From positions 1-35,625 of the forward strand of contig JAAFIF010000096.1 of NCBI GenBank assembly GCA_013298625.1: a stretch of 35,625 bases of DNA, in the 5' to 3' direction. Source of the stretch: Myxococcales bacterium (GTDB lineage Bacteria; Myxococcota_A; Polyangia; Polyangiales; Ga0077539). How positions within the stretch are numbered: the first letter of the stretch is position 1; each line of letters begins with the position of its first letter. Positions 24,800 to 32,160 of this stretch are shown here, in pieces. The notes beneath the pieces were generated by a model. It was not told the DNA's origin. It worked only from the letters and a program-made list of their open reading frames with translations, and made no database searches. A program made the position numbers and the translations under genes.

Positions 24800-25809
24800 C
24801 CGAGTCGACCGCGCGCTTCGAGCTCGCCGCGCGGTGGAAGCTCGTCGCAGACGACTTCGTCACCGCGATCGCAGGGAGCCCAGACGGAGCGCTCGTCGCC
24901 GTCGCCGACGCGAGCGGCGCGGTGACCTGCGTCCGGGCCGGCGACGGCGCGATCCAATGGAAGCGCCCGCTCTTCGCCATGAGCGCGCTCTCGCTCGACT
25001 GGCACCCCAACGGCTCGGCGCTCGTGGCCTGCGGACAAGACCGCTTCGCGCACGTGCTCGAGCGCGACGGGGGCGCGAGCAAGAGCAAGCTCGACGGCGG
25101 CGGCCCGTGGATCGAGCACGCCCGCTGGGCCTCGCACGGAAGGACCCTCGCCACGGCGGCGGGCAAGGTCGTTCGCTTCTGGCACGCCGACGGCGCGCCG
25201 ATGTTCGAGACGCCTCCGCAGGCGAGCACGATCGCCGCGATCGCGTGGCGAAAAGACGGCAACGAGCTCGCCACCGCGTGCTACGGCGGCGTGCACTTCT
25301 GGACGCCCTCGCGCGGCGCGAGCACCCGACAGTTCTTGTGGAAGGGCTCGCTGCTCTCGCTCGCCTGGAGCCCGGACATCAAGGTCCTCGCCGCCTCGAG
25401 CCAAGACTGCTCGGTGCACTTCTGGCGGCTCTCGAACGGCAAAGACTCCGAGATGACGGGCTACCCGTTCAAGCCCAAGGCGCTCGCGTGGGACGCGGCC
25501 AGCTCGCTGCTCGCCACGGGCGGAGACAAGACCGTCATGCTCTGGAGCTTCTCGGGCAAAGGCCCCGAAGGCACCGCGCCGATCGAGCTCGAAGCGCACC
25601 AGGGGCTCGTCACCGAGCTCGCGTTTCATCGCTCGAAATGCGTGCTCGCGTCGGGATCCGAGGACGCCTCGATCATCCTCTGGGAGCCGCGGCGCGGCCG
25701 AGGCCCGGTCGGCTACGGCTTCGTCGAAGACAAGGTCTCGTCCCTCGCGTGGGCAGACGCCGACCGGCTCGTCGTCGGCGACGCGAGCGGCCACGTCCAC
25801 TGTTTCTGA
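24796..25809 (+). CDS. WD40-repeat beta-propeller protein
   Basis: A 337-residue protein made of about seven WD40-type blades (LSLDWHPNGSALVACGQD, KVVRFWHADG, LAWSPDIKVLAASSQDCSVHFW, LLATGGDKTVMLW, LAFHRSKCVLASGSEDASIILW). It has no signal peptide and is therefore cytoplasmic, unlike the NHL propeller of the leftward arm. The GTG at 24796 forms a 4-bp GTGA overlap with the third COG0523 gene; a GTG at 24787 is an alternative. WD40 proteins occur next to COG0523 genes in other bacteria. A scaffold that presents clients to the GTPase is a reasonable inference. The overlap suggests a stoichiometric partnership. Confidence 0.88.
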   Translation: MTESTARFELAARWKLVADDFVTAIAGSPDGALVAVADASGAVTCVRAGDGAIQWKRPLFAMSALSLDWHPNGSALVACGQDRFAHVLERDGGASKSKLDGGGPWIEHARWASHGRTLATAAGKVVRFWHADGAPMFETPPQASTIAAIAWRKDGNELATACYGGVHFWTPSRGASTRQFLWKGSLLSLAWSPDIKVLAASSQDCSVHFWRLSNGKDSEMTGYPFKPKALAWDAASSLLATGGDKTVMLWSFSGKGPEGTAPIELEAHQGLVTELAFHRSKCVLASGSEDASIILWEPRRGRGPVGYGFVEDKVSSLAWADADRLVVGDASGHVHCF

Positions 25810-25840
25810 CCGCTGCTCGCAGCACGAAAGCACCGTCACC

Positions 25841-26557
25841 GTGAGAGAGCGCCGAAGCACCGCACCGCAGTTCGTCGTCCCGCCGCCCGCCGCGCCCGAG
25901 CGAAGCCCAGCGCCATCGCAGGCCGAGCTCGCGCCGATCCTCGACCCGTCGCGCAATCACTGGCTGCACCAGCGCCCGATCGACCCGGCCCTGCGCGCGC
26001 AGTGCGCGGCGATCGCCGAGCAGCGCGCGTTTCGTCGAGAGCACATCGCGCCCGCCGCCGAGCTCTCGATCGAGACCCTCGTCGACGCGCGCTTCGGCCG
26101 CGCGCTGCGGGCCTTTCTCGAAGCAGACATCGCGCGATGGGCGAAGCAGTACAGCGCCCTCACCGGCGTCGATCGCTGCAAGGTCACGCTCGCCGCCGTG
26201 TGGAGCGACGCGTGCCGCAAGTTTCACGCGGACTTCGTCGGCCTTCGCCTGCTGTGCACCTACGCTGGCCCCGGCACCGAGTTCATCTCCAACGAGTTTG
26301 TCTCGCGCGACGTCGAGCTCGACACGAGCCGCTCGATCGAGGCCATCTCCCAGGCCAACGCCCAGATGATCGCCGACCCGTCCGCCGTCCGCCGCGCGCA
26401 CGAAGGCGACGTCCTGGTGCTCAAGGGCGAGCTCTGGCCGCACAACCGCGGGCGCGGCGCGATGCACCGATCCCCGCCCATCGAAGCCGCCGGGCAACGC
26501 AGGCTCGTGCTCACGATCGACGCCCCCAACCCCGCGCTCGGCGAGCACGTGCACTGA
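25841..26557 (+). CDS. DUF1826 protein, second copy
   Basis: A 238-residue DUF1826 protein starting at GTG 25841, with a Pro-rich N-terminus of about 30 residues. The core CRKFHADFVGLRLLCTYAG (residues 125-143), GDVLVLKG and GAMHRSPP match the 17870-18625 paralogue closely. His129-x-Asp131, His209 and Arg220 give the same HxD...H-N10-R pattern, supporting a metal-dependent dioxygenase-like fold (inference). Outside the core the two copies have diverged, so the duplication is old or the copies came from different sources. The gene follows the WD40 gene by 31 bp and precedes the YkgJ-type gene by 41 bp. Confidence 0.87.
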   Translation: MRERRSTAPQFVVPPPAAPERSPAPSQAELAPILDPSRNHWLHQRPIDPALRAQCAAIAEQRAFRREHIAPAAELSIETLVDARFGRALRAFLEADIARWAKQYSALTGVDRCKVTLAAVWSDACRKFHADFVGLRLLCTYAGPGTEFISNEFVSRDVELDTSRSIEAISQANAQMIADPSAVRRAHEGDVLVLKGELWPHNRGRGAMHRSPPIEAAGQRRLVLTIDAPNPALGEHVH

Positions 26558-26598
26558 CCGACGCCCCGTCGCGCGCAGAGTTCTGCGACACTCGCGCG

Positions 26599-27036
26599 GT
26601 GATCCACGTTCGATTGGACCGACTGCGCGCGGTCGGCGCGAGCCACGGCCGCGCGTGCGGACCGTGCACCGCGTGCTGCACGCTCATGGCCGTCCCCGAG
26701 CTTCGCAAGCCCAACCGCAGGGCGTGCGACCACGTCACCGCGGACGGATGCAGCATCCACGCAGAGCGCCCCGAGGACTGCAGGCTGTTTCACTGCCTCT
26801 GGCTGCGCGGCGCGATCGAGGGCGGCGAGGCGAGCCGCCCCGACGTGCTCGGCGTCATGTTCGACCAGTTCACGGTGCGCGAGGACCAGAGCACGCACAC
26901 GATCGCCTTCGAGCTGTGGGACCGCGCGCTCGACGCGCCCCGAGCGCGCGCCGTCATCGACGAGCTCGCACAACAATTCAAGATCGCCCTCTCGTACCGC
27001 GACGGACGCTGGAGCGAGATCGACCCCGCGCCCTGA
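26599..27036 (+). CDS. YkgJ-family cysteine-cluster protein
   Basis: A 145-residue protein started at GTG 26599. Eight cysteines lie in the first half: CGPCTACC (residues 20-27), then Cys43, Cys51, Cys61 and Cys66, the pattern of the YkgJ (CxxCxxCC) family, which binds zinc or an iron-sulfur cluster. The C-terminal half has none. Molecular function is not established for the family. It is the last gene of the rightward run and converges with the NicO gene, 11 bp between stops. Confidence 0.85.
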   Translation: MIHVRLDRLRAVGASHGRACGPCTACCTLMAVPELRKPNRRACDHVTADGCSIHAERPEDCRLFHCLWLRGAIEGGEASRPDVLGVMFDQFTVREDQSTHTIAFELWDRALDAPRARAVIDELAQQFKIALSYRDGRWSEIDPAP

Positions 27037-27047
27037 CCCCGCGCGCG

Positions 27048-27671
27048 TCAGCCCTTCACGAGCGAGACCGCCATCGCCGCGCCGACCGCCACGCTGAGCG
27101 CGCTCGCGACGAACAGCATCGCCCTGTACGCCCGCTGCGACCGCCGCGCGGTGCGCGCGAGCCCCGCGCCCATCAGCGCCGTCATCGCGGACATCCCGCA
27201 CACCGTCCCCACGCCGAAGAGCAGCAAGAACACCATCGACAGCGGCCCGTTGCCCCCCGCGCTCGCCGCCACCAGCGCCGTCGCCGCCGTGCCCGCCAGC
27301 CCGTGCACCGCGCCGATCCCCAGCGCCCCTCGGCCCGTCCGCGGCGCGGCGCTCTGCGCGGGCTCGCCCTCGCTGCGTCGCCATCGCCACAGCCCCGCCG
27401 CGCCCAGCCCGAGCAACATCACGCACACGAGCACCTCGCCCGCGGTCTCGAGCCGCGAGAGCCACCGCGCGCGCACCAGCAGCAAGAGCGCCCCTGCGCC
27501 GAGCAGCGAGAGCGTGTGCCCGACGCCCCACAGCGCGCCCACCCCCATCGCCCGCGCCACCCCCTGCTCGCGACGCAGCAGCGTCGCCACCGCAGCGACG
27601 TGGTCCGCGTCGAGCGCGTGCCGAAGCCCGAGCACAAACCCCATCCCCATCGCAGAGCACACGCTGATCAC
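27048..27671 (-). CDS. NicO-family metal transporter, second copy
   Basis: A 207-residue polytopic membrane protein, paralogous to 9882-10532. The HX4DH motif is present (His18, Asp23, His24), followed by VAAVATLLRREQG, which is identical in both copies, then GVGHTLSLLG-type helix 2 and the second signature GAVHGLAGTAA. This copy lacks the His-rich GHDHAH loop of the other and has a Ser/Arg loop instead, so the two may differ in affinity or metal. The GTG start lies 17 bp from operator 3, and the MerC-like gene is divergent across it. Zinc transport is inferred from that context. Confidence 0.8.
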   Translation of the reverse strand: MISVCSAMGMGFVLGLRHALDADHVAAVATLLRREQGVARAMGVGALWGVGHTLSLLGAGALLLLVRARWLSRLETAGEVLVCVMLLGLGAAGLWRWRRSEGEPAQSAAPRTGRGALGIGAVHGLAGTAATALVAASAGGNGPLSMVFLLLFGVGTVCGMSAMTALMGAGLARTARRSQRAYRAMLFVASALSVAVGAAMAVSLVKG

Positions 27672-27688
27672 GGTCGAGCGATATCATT

Positions 27689-27722
27689 TTGCAAGTCGTT
27701 TGCAAGTGCACTTCAAATGCAA
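27689..27722. promoter_or_regulatory. Putative Zur-type operator 3 (divergent)
   Basis: TTGCAA at 27689, TTGCAA at 27700 and ATGCAA at 27717 are spaced 11 and 17 bp apart, the same as operator 1. The inner core contains the perfect 10-bp palindrome AAGTGCACTT. It lies between the leftward NicO gene and the rightward MerC-like gene and reaches into the start of the latter. Confidence 0.65.
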
Positions 27723-28226
27723 CAGACTCGGCGCGTGCCATCCGAGCTGCAGTCCGAGCAAAGGCCCAAGCGGTTTCGCATCCGCGCCGCGCACCAACAC
27801 AGCGCGGACTGCGGCTGCGAGCGCCGCGACGAGCCGCGCGCCAGCGATGTCGAGCGCGACGAGAAGCGAGGACGGTGGACCGCCGCGCTCCCCGCGCTCG
27901 CGTGCCTCGTGTGTCCTGCGTGCCTGAGCCTGTACGCCAAGGTCCTCTCGGCGCTCGGCGTCGGCGTGGTGCTCTCCGAGCGAACGCACGGTCGAATCCT
28001 CGCCGTCGCCGTCACCCTCTCGCTCGCGACCAGCCTCTGGAGAGCCACGCGCCTGCGTCGCTGGACGAGCTTCTCGATCACCACGCTCGGCGCCCTGCTC
28101 GTCGTCGCTGGGCACCTTCGCGAGTCGCACCCTGTCGAGTGGATCGGCGTGCTGCTCTTGCTCGCGAGCGGCTTCGCCGAGCGCAAGCCGCTTCGCACGC
28201 TCGCGCCTCGCACGGCGCCACGCTGA
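27717..28226 (+). CDS. MerC-like metal-transport membrane protein
   Basis: A 169-residue protein. The N-terminal 50 residues are hydrophilic and hold a possible metal site (His26, His28, Cys32, Cys34, in HQHSADCGC). From residue 54 four hydrophobic helices follow; the first has CLVCPAC (Cys63, Cys66, Cys69), the position of the Cys pair in MerC mercury/zinc uptake proteins. MerC-domain proteins without a mer operon are often zinc-regulated. The ATG at 27717 lies inside operator 3; a GTG at 27735 is a credible alternative start, and neither has a Shine-Dalgarno. It is divergent from a NicO gene, so the pair may form an uptake module. Confidence 0.75.
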   Translation: MQQTRRVPSELQSEQRPKRFRIRAAHQHSADCGCERRDEPRASDVERDEKRGRWTAALPALACLVCPACLSLYAKVLSALGVGVVLSERTHGRILAVAVTLSLATSLWRATRLRRWTSFSITTLGALLVVAGHLRESHPVEWIGVLLLLASGFAERKPLRTLAPRTAPR

Positions 28227-28350
28227 GAGCGCGGCAGCGTTCACGCCGGTGATCGAGGAGCGGCTTCGCGCTCAGCTCGGCTCGCGCAGCCATCGTCTCG
28301 CCCTGCTCCCCCAGCTCCGCTCGAAATCGGCTAAACCCCTTGAGCTGCCG

Positions 28351-29607
28351 ATGGGGACAAAGACAGAGACGCCAGTCGCGCAAGGGCTCGAGCTTCGTGA
28401 GGGCGAGCGCGGTCTTGTCGAGCACGAGCGCGTGATCAACGGAGAGGCGCACGTGTCGAACGAGCGCGCGTCACTCCCGCTTTTGCTCGCGTCGGTGCTG
28501 TGGCTGTTTTGGTGCTTCGTCGGCTCGAACGCGGGCGCTGACGCCGTCACGGTGCAAGTCCTCTGCGGGATGCTCGGGGGATCGCTCGCGCTGCTCCTTC
28601 GCAGCCCGCGGCCCGTTCGCGGGCAGATCTCAGCGCGCGAACGCGTCTTGAGGATCACGCGCGGCGGCCGCGTGCGCGAAGTGGGGCTCGCCTCGGCGAG
28701 CGTGTACGCGGCGGCGACCGAGACGACGCTGTGCTTCGAAGCGGCCAACGGCGCGCGGTACAACATTCAGCTGAGCCACGACGAAGCGGAGCGCGCGTTG
28801 GCTGCGTCCGGCGTCGATGTGTTGCAGTCGAAGTGGCGGCTGCCAGTCGGATGGGGGCGATGGGCTGCGTACCTGGGAGCGGGTGTCGGCGCGTCGCTCG
28901 GGTCGATGATCGTGGCGCTCGTGGAGGCTCGCATCGGCTCGCAGCTCGCGATCGCGGCGTGGGTCGCGACCAGCCTGCTGTGCGCCTGGGTGGCTCGGCT
29001 GCTCACGCGCGGGCAGTACGTCGAACAAGGCATCGACGGCGTAGTGTTCGATCGCGGCGTTCGATCGGCGCTGAGCTGGAGGTCGATCGTCTCGGTGCGC
29101 TTCGAGCGCGCCGAGCTCGAGGTGCAGCCCGAGATCGGCGCGGCGCAGGTGTTCGTCGCGACCGCGAAGGAGCAAGTGTACGGAGCGGTGAATCGCCACG
29201 ACCGCGACGCGCTGTTGTTCATGGGGCGTGTGGAGCGCGCGTTCGCGCAGAGCCGCTCGGCGGCGAAGCTGCCCGAGTGGTTGACGGACCTCGCGCGCAC
29301 CGGGCGCTCGTGCGAGTCGTGGTTCGACGCGTTGATCGCGCTCAGCGCGGGGGCGACGCCGTTTCGCTCGCGCGCCGTGGAATTCGAGTGGGTCGAGCGG
29401 GCGCTCGTTCACCCGCACGCAGCGCCCGAGGTGCGCGTCGCGTGCGCGGTGCTCTTGTGCGCGAAGTTTCCGGACGAGTGGCGCGCTCGTGTGCGGCGCG
29501 TGAGCGATGCGTGTGTGTTCGAGGGCGTGCGCGCGGCGCTGCGCGCGGTGAGCGACGGAGCGTCGCGGGGCAAGATTGTCGCGCTCATGGAGAAGGTCGA
29601 GCGCTGA
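28351..29607 (+). CDS. Membrane protein of unknown function
   Basis: A 418-residue protein started at ATG 28351; the frame is open to a GTG at 28249. Two hydrophobic pairs are seen, near residues 40-80 (LPLLLASVLWLFWCFVG ... GMLGGSLALLL) and 165-215 (YLGAGVGASLGSMIVALV ... WVATSLLCAWVARLL). Between and after them are PH-like beta segments (ERVLRITRGGRVREVGL; GVVFDRGVRSALSWRSIVSVRFE), so it resembles membrane proteins with paired PH-type domains. The C-terminal 130 residues are helical. No family is assigned. A strong hairpin follows the stop. Confidence 0.7.
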   Translation: MGTKTETPVAQGLELREGERGLVEHERVINGEAHVSNERASLPLLLASVLWLFWCFVGSNAGADAVTVQVLCGMLGGSLALLLRSPRPVRGQISARERVLRITRGGRVREVGLASASVYAAATETTLCFEAANGARYNIQLSHDEAERALAASGVDVLQSKWRLPVGWGRWAAYLGAGVGASLGSMIVALVEARIGSQLAIAAWVATSLLCAWVARLLTRGQYVEQGIDGVVFDRGVRSALSWRSIVSVRFERAELEVQPEIGAAQVFVATAKEQVYGAVNRHDRDALLFMGRVERAFAQSRSAAKLPEWLTDLARTGRSCESWFDALIALSAGATPFRSRAVEFEWVERALVHPHAAPEVRVACAVLLCAKFPDEWRARVRRVSDACVFEGVRAALRAVSDGASRGKIVALMEKVER

Positions 29608-29627
29608 GCCGATCGCGGTCGATCGGC
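29608..29627. terminator. Candidate terminator hairpin between convergent genes
   Basis: A perfect 8-bp stem with a 4-nt loop, GCCGATCG-CGGT-CGATCGGC, starts directly after the TGA at 29607 and lies between convergent genes. No T-run follows on either strand, so this rests on position and symmetry. Confidence 0.45.
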
Positions 29628-29672
29628 ACGGACCGACGCAGAGCATCCACGGCGCGCAGCTCGAGAACGCGG

Positions 29673-30530
29673 TCAGCGCGGGTCCACGCGGGAGCGGGAC
29701 GCGACGACGGCGCACGAGATCACGAACGCCGAGGTCAACGCGTGCCCGCCGGTGAGCGCGTCGCCGAGGAGCCAGTGCGACCACAGGGCGCCGAGCGGGC
29801 CTTGCGCGAGCTGGAGCTGGCTGGCGCGGGCGACGCCGAAGCGGGCGATTCCGCGGTACCAGGCGAAGAACCCGAGCAGCATCGAGACGATCGAGATGTA
29901 CGCGAAGCCCGCGAGCGAAGCGGCGCTCACGACGGCCGCTGGGCGCGTCTCGGAGAGCGCCGCCCAGAGTCCCACTGGTGCGGACACGGGCCACGCGAGC
30001 ACGAGGGCCCAGCAGATGACTGTGGGTCCGCCGAGGGTGCGCGCGAGCCTGCCTCCCTCGGCGTAGCCAAGCGCCACGAGCACGACGCCGCCGAGCAGCA
30101 GCGCGTCCGCAGACGAGGGCGGTCCGTGCGTGCGCGTGAGGGCGAAGAGGAGGGTTGCTGCGGTTCCGAGCAGCGAGGCGAGCCAGAAGCGCGTGGACGG
30201 GCGCTCGCCTGCGCGCAGCGTCGCGAAGAGCGCGGTGAGCGTCGGCGCGAGGCCGAACACGATCGCGCCGTGCGACGCGGACACCTCCCTCAACGACAGC
30301 GCGGACAAGAGCGGAAACCCCAGGACCACCCCGAGCGCCACCACCGCGAGCGACCCGAGCGCCGCGCCACGGGGCCGCTCGGCGCGCCCGTACGCGAGCC
30401 ACGCCATCGCGAACACGCCCGCGACCGCCGCGCGCCCGACGCCCACGGTGACCGCGCCGAACGAGCCCATCGCCGCCCGCGTCGCGGTGAAGCTCAGGCT
30501 GAACGCGAGCACCCCGAGCGCCGAGAACAT
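29673..30530 (-). CDS. EamA/DMT-superfamily transporter
   Basis: A 285-residue inner-membrane protein with about ten hydrophobic helices in two related halves, the EamA (drug/metabolite transporter) pattern: FSLSFTATRAAMGSF near the start, SHGAIVFGLAPTLTALFA at the end of the first half, and YISIVSMLLGFFAWYRGIARFGVARASQLQLAQGPLGAL in the second. I start at ATG 30530 (MFSALG), where helix 1 begins; an ATG at 30593 would add 21 codons across the regulatory dyad. It is divergent from a MocR-type regulator, which usually controls such an exporter or importer of an amino acid, vitamin B6 compound or related metabolite. Confidence 0.87.
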   Translation of the reverse strand: MFSALGVLAFSLSFTATRAAMGSFGAVTVGVGRAAVAGVFAMAWLAYGRAERPRGAALGSLAVVALGVVLGFPLLSALSLREVSASHGAIVFGLAPTLTALFATLRAGERPSTRFWLASLLGTAATLLFALTRTHGPPSSADALLLGGVVLVALGYAEGGRLARTLGGPTVICWALVLAWPVSAPVGLWAALSETRPAAVVSAASLAGFAYISIVSMLLGFFAWYRGIARFGVARASQLQLAQGPLGALWSHWLLGDALTGGHALTSAFVISCAVVASRSRVDPR

Positions 30531-30568
30531 CGGCCCCTCGACGGACGAAAGGGTTACCCGAAGGCGCG

Positions 30569-30583
30569 CGATAGCGTTATCGT
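30569..30583. promoter_or_regulatory. Dyad overlapping -10 of the MocR-type gene
   Basis: CGATA-GCGT-TATCG (30569-30582) is a perfect inverted repeat between the divergent transporter and regulator genes. TATCGT (30578-30583), 8 nt before the regulator's ATG, fits a -10 box for a leaderless mRNA. Overlap of dyad and -10 suggests autoregulation. Confidence 0.4.
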
Positions 30584-30591
30584 TGTCTCTC

Positions 30592-32037
30592 ATGGAGAAG
30601 AGTAACGCCACTCGCAAGCCCGCGCCAGCTGCCCGCAAGCCTCGGGCGGACGAGCGCGTCGCGGACGAGCTGCGCGCGCGGGTCGCGAAGCTCGCTCCGG
30701 GCGCGATGGTCCCGTCCGTGCGCGAGATCACGAAGGAGCTCGCGGTGAGCCCGGTCACCGTACAGCGCGCGCTCACGCAGCTCGCTCGCGAGGGCGTGCT
30801 CGACCCGCGGCCCGGCGTGGGGACCTTCGTCGCCCCTCCGCCGAGCGCGCCGGCTGCGCGCGACGACGCGTGGCAGCTGGCAGTCCTGGGCGCGTGGGCG
30901 GACGCGCCCGAGGGACGCGCGTTCGAGATGGCCACGGCGGGGCACATCGACCTCGGGACGGGCTACCTCGACACGACAGCGCAGCCGGTCGAGCTCATGG
31001 CCCGCGCCGCGCGTCGCATCGTGGGAAACGCGCGGCTCTGGGGCCGCCTCCCGGTCGAGGGGCTCGAAGACCTCCGGCACTGGTTCGCGCGCGACGTCGG
31101 GGGCGACGCGTCGGCCTCAGAAGTGCTGGTGGTTCCGGGCGGGCAGGCGGCGATCGCCACGACGCTGCGGGCGCTCTGCCCGTACGGCGGCACGGTCATC
31201 ACCGAGTCGCCGACGTACTTCGGCGCGCTCGCCGTCATGCGCACGCTGGGCCTGCGCGTGTGGCCCGTCCCCGTCGACGACGAGGGCATGCGCGCGGACC
31301 AGCTCGAGTCCGCCCTGCGCGCGTCGCAAGCACGCGTGGTGTACCTGCAGCCCCAGTGGTCCAACCCCTCGGGAGCCTCGCTCTCGGCCTCGCGACGGCG
31401 CGACGTGCTCGACGTGTGCGCGCGGGCCGGAGCGTTCATCATCGAGGACGACTACGCGCGAGACCTCGGCCACACGCCAACAGCCACGACGCCCATGTTT
31501 CGCGAGTCCGACGGGCGCGTGGTGTACCTGCGCTCGCTCACGAAGACCACCGTTCCTGGGCTGCGCGTCGCGGCGATCGTCGCGCGCGGGCCGGTGTTCG
31601 CGCGGCTGCGGGCGATGCGCGCGGCGGAGGACATGTTTCTCTCGGGGCTGCTGCAGGGGCTCGCGCTCGAAGTGGTCACCGCGAGCGCGTGGGAGCCGCA
31701 CAAGCGCGCGGTGCGAGCGGCCCTTCGCGCGCGGTGCGCGGCGGCGGTGAGCGCGCTGCGCGAGCACTTTCCTGCGGCGCGCGTGGCCAAGATCCCGGAC
31801 GGGGGCTTCTCGCTCTGGGTGGCCCTGCCCGCAGGAACCGAGGACGCGTCGCTCGCGCGCATCGCGTACGAGCGCGGCGTGCGCGTCAACGAGGGATCAG
31901 CTTGGTTTCCCGCAGGAAAGAGCGCGGACTTCGTCCGCCTCTCCATCGCCGGCGCCACGCTCGAAGAGATCCCCCGCGGCGTCGCCATCCTCGGCCGCGC
32001 CGCGGAGTCCGCCCGCCGCGCCGCCCGCCGTCGCTGA
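30592..32037 (+). CDS. MocR/PdxR-type regulator (GntR HTH fused to aminotransferase domain)
   Basis: A 481-residue protein. Residues about 20-85 are a GntR winged helix (VPSVREITKELAVSPVTVQRALTQLAREGVL, PGVGTFV). The rest is a fold-type I aminotransferase-like domain with YLQPQWSNPSG, IIEDDYARDL and the PLP lysine Lys318 in SLTKT. In this family the aminotransferase domain senses PLP or an amino compound and rarely catalyses. The divergent EamA gene is its probable target. It starts at ATG 30592 next to a TATCGT box and a dyad. The protein is complete. Confidence 0.9.
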   Translation: MEKSNATRKPAPAARKPRADERVADELRARVAKLAPGAMVPSVREITKELAVSPVTVQRALTQLAREGVLDPRPGVGTFVAPPPSAPAARDDAWQLAVLGAWADAPEGRAFEMATAGHIDLGTGYLDTTAQPVELMARAARRIVGNARLWGRLPVEGLEDLRHWFARDVGGDASASEVLVVPGGQAAIATTLRALCPYGGTVITESPTYFGALAVMRTLGLRVWPVPVDDEGMRADQLESALRASQARVVYLQPQWSNPSGASLSASRRRDVLDVCARAGAFIIEDDYARDLGHTPTATTPMFRESDGRVVYLRSLTKTTVPGLRVAAIVARGPVFARLRAMRAAEDMFLSGLLQGLALEVVTASAWEPHKRAVRAALRARCAAAVSALREHFPAARVAKIPDGGFSLWVALPAGTEDASLARIAYERGVRVNEGSAWFPAGKSADFVRLSIAGATLEEIPRGVAILGRAAESARRAARRR

Positions 32038-32138
32038 GCCCGCGGATCACCGTCGAACGACGGCATTCTGCAACGCAGCCGCAAGCGCATTCTTCCTACA
32101 ACGCAGGCCCCGTGCTCGCGCTTCGGACAGCGCCACGC

Positions 32139-32157
32139 CGAGAGCGCTACGCTCTCG
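32139..32157 (+). promoter_or_regulatory. 8-bp perfect hairpin / -10 box at the Spo0M-like gene start
   Basis: CGAGAGCG-CTA-CGCTCTCG ends 3 nt before the ATG at 32161. The same stretch contains TACGCT (32148-32153), 7 nt before the ATG, which fits a -10 box of a leaderless transcript. It may be an operator over the promoter or, if transcribed, a structure hiding the start; no Shine-Dalgarno is present. Confidence 0.4.
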
Positions 32158-32160
32158 CTC

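Noticed and set aside
28249..28350. N-terminal 34-codon extension of the unknown membrane protein
   Set aside because: Hydrophilic and unlike the body; a GTG start without a Shine-Dalgarno. Kept only as an alternative start.
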